A stretch of 64,000 nucleotides of DNA, from positions 110,742,389 through 110,806,388 of the forward strand of contig NC_056527.1 of assembly GCF_019175285.1 (NCBI RefSeq), read 5' to 3'. Each line of letters begins with the position of its first letter. Within the stretch, counting starts at the first letter, position 1. Made by a program: the position numbers and the translations under genes. This document shows, piece by piece, positions 22,651-31,269 of the stretch. The DNA comes from Sceloporus undulatus. Taxonomy: Eukaryota > Chordata > Lepidosauria > Squamata > Phrynosomatidae. Under the pieces are notes generated by a model. That model saw nothing but the letters and a program-made list of their open reading frames with translations, ran no database searches and was not told where the DNA came from.

Positions 22651-22760
22651 ATAATAATAATAATAAATTTTTAATTAAATACCGCCCTGCGGCGAACCAA
22701 TCCAGGCGGTTTACAACATTAAAATAACATACAGCATAAAAACAATGTATTTCCCTCCCC
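22651..22760 (-). mobile_element. L2-type LINE or SINE 3' tail, reverse orientation
   Basis: The (aat)n tract is followed by ttaattaaataccgccctgc and ggcgaaccaatccaggcggt, the reverse complement of an L2-like 3' terminus. Confidence 0.5.
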
Positions 22761-22794
22761 CCTTAAAAAGAACACTTTCTCATCAAAGAGAGCC

Positions 22795-23045
22795 AGTGTG
22801 AGCTAGTGGTTTCAATGTTGGACTAGGACAGTGGTGTCGAACCTATGGCATGTGTGCCAGAGATGGCACTCAGAGCCTTCTCTGTGGGCACATGTGCTGT
22901 TACCCCAACACAGAGTTTGCCAGAGTTTGTTACTGGAAAGTGAGAGGGACTTGGCACTTCACGATAAATAAGTGGGTTTTGGGTTGCAGTTTGGGCACTT
23001 GGTATCTAAAAGGTTCACCATCACTAGACTAGGACACTGGGAGAT
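22795..23045 (+). mobile_element. SINE fragment interrupted by a hAT MITE
   Basis: agccagtgtgagctagtggt and caatgttggactagga are the tRNA-like head of the SINE family seen reversed at 6481 and 21640. The head is cut at 22828 by the hAT element 22829-23026 and resumes for a few bases. Confidence 0.5.
22829..23026. mobile_element. hAT-Charlie-like MITE with 8-bp target duplication
   Basis: Second copy of the 198-bp element at 12762: cagtggtgtcgaacctatgg to aaaggttcaccatcacta. It is flanked by GACTAGGA at 22821-22828 and 23027-23034. Both copies are the same length, as expected for a mobilised internal-deletion derivative. Confidence 0.75.
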
Positions 23046-23560
23046 AAGTGGTATAGAAATGTATATGATAACCTCAGCTAGGATACTTTGGGCAAAGTAT
23101 TGGAAATCGGAAAAAGTACCACTGGTTGGCAAATGGTTGCTGAAATTAGTTGAAATGTGTGAAATGGACAAATTAACAGCTAGATTAAATAACAAAGACT
23201 TGAATATTATTGGAAAAGAATGGAACCCCATTGTAGATTTTTTTAAAAAAAGAAATGGGAAACTTAAACAAATGAAAATACTGTATAAGAAAAGATCTAC
23301 AACTCTGAGAGCTGTGCTAAACAGATTTCAAACTTTTAAGGTTATGAAAAGTTAGAAGAATAAGAAGTTGTGAATATAGAGCTAAACAATTGTTCTATGA
23401 AACCAGATATAACAGAAACTTAGAAGTAGATTAAGTGGAAGTGGAAGTGGAAGCTTCTAGTCCCCCCCCCCCCCGCACAGAGTCAACTTTTAGATATGTA
23501 TATCAATTTATATCTGTGTAGATTAGTTTTATTAATATATATATATATAGGAACTCAGAT
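23043..23560 (+). mobile_element. L1 LINE ORF2 3'-terminal fragment
   Basis: An open stretch reads ARILWAKYWKSEKVP, then EEWLI-like GKWLLKLVEMCEMDKLTA and KEWNPIVDFFK, the C-terminal end of L1 ORF2 as I know it from vertebrate L1s. An AT-rich 3' tail with a C-run and a TA repeat follows. Strongly 5'-truncated. Confidence 0.6.
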
Positions 23561-23885
23561 TTTTGGGATATCTTGGGTCACCTTGGCCAGCCTCTCACCT
23601 TCAGATGGCTTGAACCATAACTTCCATCCCCTGCAGTTCATCGTAACTGAATAGGTGGCGTGATGCAAGTTCTAGTCCAAAGCATTTCAATAATCCAAGG
23701 TTGAGAAAAACTATTTGGGGGGCATTTAAACTGCAAAAGGTGCTCTGAGCTGTTAGGATCTTGTGTCATCTGTGTGGTTTTCTGTTCTGAAATTGATCCT
23801 GTATGTCCACTACTTCTTCTTTTGTGGTGAGATGGGGGTCTCCACTTCCTCTTACCAGTATCTACCCTTCCCCATATTAGAAAAG

Positions 23886-23989
23886 TATTTATACAGCAGG
23901 GTGCTTTAGTTAAGAGTGGAAGGACTCCAAGAACGGCTTCCCACTTCATCTCAACTCTGAATTCATCTTCTTTTGGAAACCAGATCTGT
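23886..23989 (+). promoter_or_regulatory. Candidate TATA promoter and non-coding exon 1 for the RNase at 26588-27013
   Basis: TATTTATA at 23886-23893 lies about 25-30 bases before a plausible start. The transcript would run about 70 bases to a near-ideal donor ATCTGT|GTGAGTAAAG (junction 23989/23990). Joined to the acceptor at 26558-26559 this gives a 2.6-kb intron. It resembles the exon-1 modules at 38278 and 51831 in architecture only. Transcript data would be needed to confirm it. Confidence 0.4.
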
Positions 23990-24071
23990 GTGAGTAAAGG
24001 AAAATGGATAATGCAGTCATCTTTCCTACTGTATTGAGTAGACTTTACTTTGGTTTGTAATGAATGAAACC

Positions 24072-24260
24072 TAGGGCTGGATCCGCACTGCAGAAATAAT
24101 CTGGTTTGACAACACTTTAACTGCCAGGGCTCAATGCTATGGAATTCTGGGAAATGTCATTTGTTGCAGCGCCAGAGCTCTGCTTCCCAGAATTCCATAG
24201 CACTGAGCCCTGGCAGTTAAAGTGGTGTCAAACAGGATCATTTCGGCAATTTGGATGCAG
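24072..24260. mobile_element. Palindromic MITE, ctgcagaaataatccag family
   Basis: The left arm ggatccgcactgcagaaata mirrors a right arm ending tttggatgcagcc. Inner arms ctatggaattctgggaa and ttcccagaattccatag pair exactly. Confidence 0.6.
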
Positions 24261-24302
24261 CCTAGGTAAGAGACATTAAACATGGAGTTCAGAGAGGCCT
24301 CT

Positions 24303-24512
24303 GAGGGTGCATCTGCACTATAGAAATAATTCAATTTCATGTTGCTTTCAACAGCCATGGCTCCATCCTACAGAATCCTGGAATTAGTAGTTTTGTGTGG
24401 CAGTGAAGCCTAAAGACCTTGTAAAACTATAAATCCCACGATTCCATAGGATGGAGCTACAGCACTTAAAATGGTGTTAAACTGCATTATTTCTACTGTG
24501 TAGATGCACCCT
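24303..24512. mobile_element. Palindromic MITE, ctgcagaaataatccag family
   Basis: gggtgcatctgcactataga is mirrored by tctactgtgtagatgcaccc. Lies 43 bases after the previous copy, in the proposed intron of the RNase at 26588-27013. Confidence 0.6.
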
Positions 24513-25100
24513 GAATCTGCACTTATTCGGCTCTCCTGTGCTAGAAAGAATGGTGTCCAGTGGTAAATAATTGTGAGTGATTTTGCACATTCTTGATGAT
24601 TTGGCGCACTTTAGGACCATTTTAAAAATACATTATCTGTACAAAAAAGTTTCTTTTTCTGCAGAAACATTTTTAAAGGCAAAAATGTCAAGGGGAGGTT
24701 GTGCTCTCTCTCCCCATACAAACTAGTACCTAAATGGAAACATTCTTACTGTGGTAAACCATTTTCTCAATTGGGCAACATGATATATCAAGACCCCCTT
24801 TACATCAAGGACAAGAATATTTATGAGCATTCTTTACCTCCCCCGAATAAAATTTAGGGGTCCATTTGAGCATTTTCATGTAAAGAACTATAACGGGTTA
24901 GAACAGTTCCTTCTGTGTCGCTTGTGTTGCAAAGCCATGAAATCTATTGTTAATATCTTGCTGTTGACTGTGGACTGGACCCATAAATAGTGGCTAACTG
25001 TAGGGGTTGTGAATCCATAATTGATTTTATTGTCACTCTTTGCATTGAACAAGAGCTCTACTGATTGTTGGAACTTAGTAGCTTATCGAGGATGTGATGG
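24513..25100. other. No gene seen
   Basis: AT-rich, unassigned. Confidence 0.35.
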
Positions 25101-25380
25101 GGCACAACAAAAGGGAGCGGGATGGGAACGGAAGGGTCAAGGGATGCATTTTACTGCTCACTGGAATGCCGTCGCCACTGGAAGTTCCCATTCTGTTCCT
25201 GCTCCGCCACAGAGGAGGCGATTTACAGGAATTGTTCAGAAGCGTTCCTAAAAATCGCCACCTCTGGGACTGACCGGGAACAGAATGGGAACTTTTGGTG
25301 GTGGTGGCAGCATTCCAGTGTGCGGTAAAATACATCCCTTGCCCCCTTCCGTTCTCATCCCGCTCCCTTTCATTCCACGC
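25101..25380. mobile_element. Large palindromic MITE
   Basis: The left arm (aaagggagcgggatgggaac, then gaagttcccattctgttcct and gaggcgatttacaggaa) is mirrored by the right arm (ttcctaaaaatcgccacctc, gggaacagaatgggaacttt, ttctcatcccgctccctttc). Arms are about 135 bp with modest divergence. The terminal duplication was not resolved. Confidence 0.55.
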
Positions 25381-25449
25381 ACAGCATGTCCCTGGGGGCA
25401 ATGTGATAAGCTTATTCGATTTGGAACCAAAAGAGCTCCTGCTGAACTC

Positions 25450-25640
25450 AAGTCTAATCTGCACTGCAGAAATAATCCAGTTCGACACCATTTTAACTGT
25501 CATGGCTCAATGATATGGAATTCTGGGATTTGTAGTTTTGTGAGAGATTTAGCCTTCTCTGTCAGAGAGCTCTGGTACCACAGCAAACTACAAATCCTAG
25601 GTTCTGTAGGATGGAGCCATGACAGTTAAAATGATGTCAA
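25450..25640. mobile_element. Palindromic MITE, ctgcagaaataatccag family
   Basis: tctgcactgcagaaataatc on the left, gacagttaaaatgatgtcaa on the right, inner hairpin around ggaattctgggatttgtag. The outer right arm is lost. Confidence 0.55.
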
Positions 25641-25744
25641 CTATGTCAATGCCTATAACAGGACTGAAGACAAGTGTGGTGCAAGGTTTCCCAGCATTTG
25701 AGGCAGGAGGATCCATACTCCCTCCTTCCCTAAGCCCCAACCTT

Positions 25745-25965
25745 CTTCTTCCATCACTTTCTTGTTGTGTGCCTGCAAGTCACTCTCATGACAGTCCTAA
25801 GATGGACCTATCATAGGTTTTTCTTGACTAATTTCATCAGAGGGAGTTTGCCATTGCCATCCTCTGAGGCTGGGAGAGTGGGATAAATCTCATTATTGTA
25901 CGCCGCCTTGATCCCTGGAAAGGTGGGATAGAAATAAAATTTTTATTATTTATTTTATTATTTAA
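25745..25965. repeat. SINE fragment joined to an L2-like tail
   Basis: cttgttgtgtgcctgcaagt through gagtttgccattgccatcct is the minus-strand SINE seen at 6481. It is followed by tacgccgccttgatccctgg and agaaataaaatttttattat, a plus-strand L2-like 3' terminus. Confidence 0.45.
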
Positions 25966-26124
25966 CTATTACTTCCTTCACTTCAATTGCTGATTCTTAG
26001 GGGACCACTAAGGGGGGTAATCAATTTAAAAATGCAACAGATAGAATATTGCACCAAATGTTTTCAGCTGTGGACTGATGCTGCCGATCAGCAATGAGGT
26101 GTATACAAATGCTGAGATAATGTA

Positions 26125-26360
26125 CAGTAAGTCTTTGGTAGCCACAGAGATTTGGTTCCAGGACCCCACTTGGATACAAAAATCCATGGATGCTCAAGCC
26201 CCATTAAGTAGAATTGATAGTAAAGTTGTATAACTTTATATTATACAACTTATATAACATGACAAAGACAAAGTGTGCTTTTTGGAATTTATATATTTTT
26301 TAAATATTTTCAAACTGTAGATGCTTGAATTAAAAGCCCGTGGATAAGGAGAAGTGACTG
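26125..26360. mobile_element. Tigger-type MITE
   Basis: The left end cagtaagtctttggtagcca, preceded by TA, and right end cgtggataaggagaagtgac (reverse complement gtcacttctccttatccacg) are imperfect inverted ends. The internal segment ttggttccaggaccccactt is characteristic of a Tigger-derived MITE family I know from amniotes. Lies in the proposed RNase intron. Confidence 0.5.
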
Positions 26361-26587
26361 CATCAAATAATACCAAAGAAGTCAGATAATCTCTAGTTAT
26401 GCCAATATTGAGAGAATCTGTCCCAGAATATGCAGCCAAGAACTTGAAAGGAGAAACGCATTTTATTTCTAAACTATTTCCAGAAGTATAGCTCCTTCTG
26501 GTGGCAGTTCCTATTATAAGCTTTTCAACCGTCCTCTTGGGTTTTCCTTCTCTCTCCAGGTACCTCTTTGGCCTGGCAAAACTGACC

Positions 26588-27013
26588 ATGCAGTTCAAGG
26601 GATCTGGCCCCATTCTCTTTGTGCTCCTGGTAGTGGTGTTTATAGTTGGAACCTATGCTGCCGACTACAACACATTCCTAAGGCAGCACTACGACAACCC
26701 CAGGAGCAATGTGGGAAACCGTTATTGTAATACTATGATGCAAAGACGTGGGATGACCAAACCTCAGTGCAAGGCTGTGAACTCCTTCATCCATGGCAGC
26801 AAGAAGCAAATCATTGCTGTGTGTGGCAATGGAGGGAAGCCTTACGGCAACGGGTTGCGGCGTAGCAATAAACAGTTCTCTGTCACCACCTGCAAGCTCA
26901 GTGGAGGCTCTCCCCGTCCACCTTGTAACTATCGAGAGAACAGATCAAATAGATTTATTGTTGTCGCTTGTAATGGTGGGAAACCTGTACACTTCGATGA
27001 AGGTCAGATCTAA
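26588..27013 (+). CDS. Intact cationic RNase A superfamily protein, angiogenin-like
   Basis: Complete 141-residue secreted ribonuclease. The leader MQFKGSGPILFVLLVVVFIV ends near TYA, and the mature chain starts about ADYNTFLRQH. The catalytic triad is complete: His12 in FLRQHYDNP, Lys41 in CKAVNSFIH, His119 in KPVHFDE. There are six cysteines in the angiogenin pattern (YCNTMM, QCKAV, VCGNGG, TTCKLS, PPCNY, VACNGG). The family reaction is cleavage of RNA 3' of pyrimidines. The mature chain has about 19 basic and 5 acidic residues, a charge typical of host-defence RNases or angiogenins. QRRGM lies where angiogenin has its nuclear-localisation basic cluster, but function there is unproven. An upstream in-frame ATG (26501) was rejected, because a strong acceptor (ttctctctccag, AG at 26558-26559) splits that extension; the second ATG lies 28 bases into exon 2. 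Confidence 0.93.
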   Translation: MQFKGSGPILFVLLVVVFIVGTYAADYNTFLRQHYDNPRSNVGNRYCNTMMQRRGMTKPQCKAVNSFIHGSKKQIIAVCGNGGKPYGNGLRRSNKQFSVTTCKLSGGSPRPPCNYRENRSNRFIVVACNGGKPVHFDEGQI

Positions 27014-27584
27014 GATGCATACAGAATTGTACTCGATGTGCCCCATAGGAGAATAATGAACCCATTTCCTTTGTCTCATCCATGGAAAAGTTATCTATGG
27101 TTTGTAAATCTATGGAGCCAATTTGTCTAACTTTCCATTCCCAGTTGCTTTTTGCTTCTCCACTTCTGTACTTTTCATGCCTTCGCAAATGTCAGAAAAA
27201 GCTGAGACGAAACAAAAGAAAGTCCTCATTTTGAAATTTGTTTAATTTAGCTAGCCACATGTATTCTTCCAAGCACAGATAAAAATATAAACTCTGCAAA
27301 TGCATTTTCAACTGAGCAGTGTTTCATTCCATTGTTGTGGAGTTCTTGTTTTTCTCTCTATTTTTCTGTGTTTTGTTTTGTTCATTATCTGTGTATGAGA
27401 TAGCAGGCATGGCACTACTTGAGGTTTTCTGCTCCTGTTAACCCTAACCCATCACACCCCACATACAAAATAGGGTTTGTAAAATGGCATTGCAGATCCT
27501 ATTTTGAAGTGAGGCAATATGGATGAACAACAACATGGCAGAGGCTATTGCTTGTGACAACAGCAAAACTGTATGTAAGGACAA

Positions 27585-27591
<7 letters not shown>

Positions 27592-27636
<45 letters not shown>

Positions 27637-27644
27637 GGAATAAA
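27592..27644 (+). repeat. (GT)n microsatellite followed by AATAAA
   Basis: About 21 GT units end at 27634. AATAAA at 27639-27644 is the first clear poly(A) hexamer on the plus strand after the RNase stop at 27013, giving a possible 3' UTR of about 630 bases. Confidence 0.5.
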
Positions 27645-27789
27645 CAATGTCATCATGAGTACGTCTGATTATAAGAACCCCACTCCCATTTTCTTTCCTC
27701 CTTCCTTCTGGCCTTGTTCTCATTTGAAAAAGCTCATTACGGAGATTCGGAATAAGTATGCTTATTTATGAAGCAGAGAAAACAATCAA

Positions 27790-28480
27790 CCTAAGGCTGG
27801 TGGGGGGAGGGGGGCAGCAGGGAGGCCAGGATACTTCCAGCTTCCCCTGGAGTATCCTTGGCAGTGCAGACAAGACCTTAGTCTAGATCAGTGGTCCTCA
27901 AACTATTTTGGGCCACTGCCTCCTTTCCTCTTGGGCAACAATCCTAGCACACACACCCCTGGCATATTTTTTTATATTAGATCTACTATTTTACTGCAAA
28001 TTCAAAACAGCCAATCTCAGTTGCTGCTCCCTTTGCACCCAGTCACCTCTAGAGCAGCTGACTGAGCAGTGACTAAAAGCTTCTTGCTTGTGCCAATCTT
28101 GCAGCAAAGGCTGGCACAGGTGAGAGTCTTTTGGGTTGCTGTTTGCCTGGCTGCTCAGCTGCTGTTCCCTTTGCGTCCTGTCATCCTGGAAGCAGCAACT
28201 GATCAGCTGGCTAAGCAGCAACTGAGAAGCCTCTCCCCGTGCCACCTTTGCAACAAAGGCCGATGTGGACAAGAGGCCTCATGGTGGCTGCTCAGTCAGC
28301 TGTTCAGTTGCTGCTTCCAGGATAACTAGGTGCAAGAGAAGCTTCTTCCCAGAGAGGAAGGACTGTCAATCCTTTATCGGGGTAGAAAAAGGTACAGCTA
28401 GTGCATATGTAGGAGGTTTACAAAGGCCGCATGCACTGGATTGCAGACTTACAAAGGCCGCATGCACTGGATTGCAGACT
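27790..28480. repeat. Repetitive block with MITE-like ends and a tandem duplication
   Basis: 27800-27880 shares aggatacttcc...ggagtatcct and gcagtgcagacaagacctta with 7425-7515. A hAT-like start cagtggtcctcaaactattt lies at 27890. Within 28020-28330, segments around cagcaactgatcagctggct and ggctgctcagtcagctgttc recur in both orientations. At 28411-28480 a 33-bp unit (acaaaggccgcatgcactgg plus attgcagact) occurs twice. The reading frames here reflect the repeats. Confidence 0.4.
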
Positions 28481-28985
28481 GGTGTCAACTGGGAAAGGGA
28501 AAGATTTTAAGTACAGGAGCCACTCCAAGACAAATGACTCTTTCCAACAATCAAGCACAGATACCCCTTCCCCAGATGATGATGGTGATGATGATGGTTA
28601 TGATTTGTACCCCATTCTTTAAAAATGCTCTCCGAGCAGAAGACATGTCTTTCCCACACAGCTTCAAGGGGCCATTCTCCCACAGAAAAATGTTTTCTTC
28701 TACTGCCTCTTCTTTCGCTCCGTCTGATGAAAGAAAGCAGGACCAGCAGTGCAACTCCAACCTGCTAGCCAAGTCCCAGCAAAGCTCCAAAGCTTAAGCA
28801 GGGTTCCAAATTTGAAAGCTCTTTTTTGCCACCACTTCTCTCCCACCACCATGTGCTTTAACTCTTTGCTCCAGCCTGTCCCAAAATGGTGCCACTCTGA
28901 GCCACAGAAGCAAAGCCCTGTGTGCAAGCCTTGAACAAGCTTCCCAATGGCCACTACACTAGTAAGGGAGTGAACTCACATAGGC
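28481..28985. other. No gene seen
   Basis: Contains a gat-rich tract near 28576-28600. The open frames at 28441-28797 and 28551-28790 have no recognisable domain. Confidence 0.35.
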
Positions 28986-29192
28986 AGGCAATTTTGATAA
29001 TGTGTTTATTTGAGAAATGAGGATAAGATATTGGCAGTAAGCTGAAGCCTGGGATGGACATTGGTAACAATGAGTGTGTGAGTGGAAAGTGAAATATAAA
29101 TGGAACAACAACAACAACAAAGATAAACTGCATTTACAGATGCTAGACAGCAACACTAATGATGACTTTCCACATTTTGAACACTGCTGCTT

Positions 29193-29195
<3 letters not shown>
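28986..29195 (+). repeat. Dispersed repeat, second copy at 43309-43555
   Basis: The two copies share tgtgtttatttgagaaat, aagatattggcagta and gaagcctgggat, and both end in a stretch with gcatttacagatgc and caacactaatgatga. The shared stretch is about 200 bp. Class not recognised. Confidence 0.5.
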
Positions 29196-29223
<28 letters not shown>

Positions 29224-29290
29224 GGTTTTATTTATAGACCGCTATTCCGCAATGATCATAGCGGTGTACAATAAAAATTGAAATACAAAA
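29196..29290 (-). mobile_element. L2-like 3' tail, reverse orientation
   Basis: (aat)n, then aggttttatttatagaccgc and atcatagcggtgtacaataa, the reverse of an L2/SINE 3' end. Immediately adjoins the minisatellite. Confidence 0.45.
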
Positions 29291-29300
29291 TTAGCCCCTA

Positions 29301-29788
29301 CCCGCCCCCTCACTCCCTCCAGGCTTGGAGATGACAGTTGGCCGTGGAGGGAGGGCTCTGTCTCTTCAGGGCGGTCCCGATGGTGTTGGACCCGCCCCCT
29401 CACTCCCTCCAGGCTGGACAATGACAGTTGGCCGTGGAGGGAGGGCTCTGTCTCTTCAGGGCGGTCCCGATGGTGTTGGACCCGCCCCCTCACTCCCTCC
29501 AGGCTGGACGATGACAGTTGGCCGTGGAGGGAGGGCTCTGTCTTCAGGCGGTCCCGATGGTGTTGGACCCGCCCCCTCACTCCCTCCAGGCTGGACATGA
29601 CAGTTGGCCGTGGAGGGAGGGCTCTGTCCCTTCAGGGCGGTCCCGTGGTGGTGGACCCGCCCCCTCACTCCCTCCAGGCTGGACGATGACAGTTTGGCAT
29701 AGAGGGAGGGCTCTGTCCCTTCAGGGCGGTCCCGATGGTGTTGGACCCGCCCCCTCACTCCCTCCAGGCTGGACGATGACAGTTGGCC
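29301..29788 (+). repeat. 90-bp minisatellite, about 5.4 units
   Basis: Units begin with cccgccccctcactccctcc at 29301, 29391, 29481, 29568, 29656 and 29746, so lengths are 90, 90, 87, 88 and 90. Each contains gatgacagttggccgtggag and agggcggtcccgatggtgtt. Because 90 is divisible by 3, several frames stay open with 30-residue repeats on both strands; these are by-products, not genes. High unit identity suggests recent array turnover. Confidence 0.9.
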
Positions 29789-30399
29789 AGTTACATTTCC
29801 ACATCCTCTAAAACTTCACAGATGAAAAGAAGAAGACATCTGGCAGGCAACATCAGCAAGTTATCAAGATGGCAAAAGTTAATTATCAAAAAGGGAGAAT
29901 TCAGACTGATTAAAAAGATCAGAAAGTCCCTGGTTTTGTTCCTGTTCTCTGTGGTTTTGTTTTCAGATATCTATACTGTACATATTTTGTGTCCCCTGCA
30001 ATATTTTCTGTCAGCTACTGGTACACTCTGATACTTTTTTTTAATGAGCTCTCCAGATCAGATTATTTTAACTCAGTATAATATTAAGGGAAAGATTGAG
30101 ACAAAAATCTGGCACTTTTCAATCTGTCTATATGTTCACAAAAGCTCAGGTACAGTGCAGCAGTTTGCTTCTGCCTGGGTTTCCTGGGAAGGGCAAGATT
30201 CTGCCCCTTCCTTGCTTCTTCCCCTCAGTAAATTTACTGAGAGCAAACTATTTTGCACTTTGAACTTGGTTTACATCAGCTGGAGAAAGCTGAGGACAAA
30301 GGGGGAAAGTGGGAGGAAGAGAGACCAACCAACCCATTTCAAAAGCAACAGAGGATTGACTGAGGCTATTCCTGCCAGTTCAGGACAGTTGGAGGCTAT
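29789..30399. other. No gene seen
   Basis: AT-rich, unassigned sequence between the minisatellite and the MITE at 30400. Confidence 0.35.
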
Positions 30400-30983
30400 G
30401 GCCCAGAACAGATGAGCCAAATGCACTGTGTCGGTGTCGCTTTTAGGGTTAGGGACCACACACCAACCGCAGGGTCCCTAAACCTAGCACAGCTTGGCAG
30501 TGTAGTAAAACAAAAAACAAACAAGCTTCATTTATATACCGCTTCATACTGCCTAAGCAGTGTCTAAGCGGTTTACAACTGTAAGCTAATTTGCCCCCAA
30601 CAATCTGGGTACTCATTTTATCGACCTCGGAAGGATGCAAGCCTGAGTCAAGCTTGAGCCCTTTGCTGGTCTTGAACTTGCATCCTTGTGGTTTTGAGTG
30701 AGTGGCTGCAGTACAGGCATTTAACCACTACGCCACCAGGGCAGTGACGGCCACCATCTTTATGTAATGGACTCATAGCGTCCGCACGTTGTGGCATGTC
30801 CGTTACATCACAAGTGCGCCATTGGCACACTCGCCACATAACCAGGGCACCGGGGGAAAATCCCGGAAAAACTGGGTCCTTTTAACTCTGGATGGATATA
30901 GCGCAGTCTAGCGACTGCGGCATCCCTCCGGAGTTAATATGGGCGCCTGCAGACCACCATTTTTGGGCGGAATGTACTGTGCC
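30400..30983. mobile_element. Harbinger-like MITE containing a SINE
   Basis: The left end ggcccagaacagatgagcc and the right end (reverse complement ggcacagtacattc) resemble each other. An inner gggttagggaccacacacca / gggtccctaaacc hairpin is shared with the element at 49474. The middle (30498-30745) is a nested SINE. The flanking 3-mers are not identical, so the ends may be a few bases off. Confidence 0.45.
30498..30745 (-). mobile_element. tRNA-derived SINE nested in the MITE
   Basis: Read on the minus strand, the head contains tggcgtagtggttaaatgcc and tactgcagccactcactc. The body follows with ggtcgataaaatgagtaccc, and the tail has taaaccgcttagacactgct and gaagcggtatataaatgaag. It is more complete than the copy at 7150-7362. 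Confidence 0.65.
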
Positions 30984-31064
30984 TAAGTCACTCCTGACTT
31001 CTGAGCATTTGCCTAACGAAACTATCACATGGGAGAAAATCAAGCATTTTCCCAGAAAAGTCAT

Positions 31065-31258
31065 GCCATCATGGAGAAGATTTTCAGACAAAGTCGTGAT
31101 CTGAGAGAACCTATCCCAGGAATAATTTAGAAACACACTAGCAACAAACCAGTCATAGGACTTCCCCATGACTGGTTTGTTGCTGGAGCATTCCTCATTC
31201 TTCTTGGGATAAGTCCTTTCAGATTGCAACTTCATCTGAAAATCTTCATCACGATTGC
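31065..31258. mobile_element. Long palindrome, probable MITE
   Basis: Arms of about 90 bp mirror each other: gaagattttcagacaaagtc with gcaacttcatctgaaaatct, and agcaacaaaccagtcat with atgactggtttgttgct (the innermost 17 bases perfect). The single-stranded loop is only about 14 bases. Confidence 0.6.
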
Positions 31259-31269
31259 ACAACTTTGTG

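Noticed and set aside
26501-26587. N-terminal extension of the RNase at 26588 from an upstream in-frame ATG
   Set aside because: A strong splice acceptor at 26558-26559 lies inside the extension, and the downstream ATG gives a proper signal peptide and family-typical length.
27592-27634. CRISPR-like or other array at tandem repeats
   Set aside because: These are simple eukaryotic microsatellites ((GT)n here, (AAT)n and (GAT)n elsewhere). No spacer structure exists in the window.
29242-29811. Several 90-118-codon open frames with internal repeats on both strands
   Set aside because: They are frames through the 90-bp minisatellite, whose period is divisible by three. No leader, splice context or domain.
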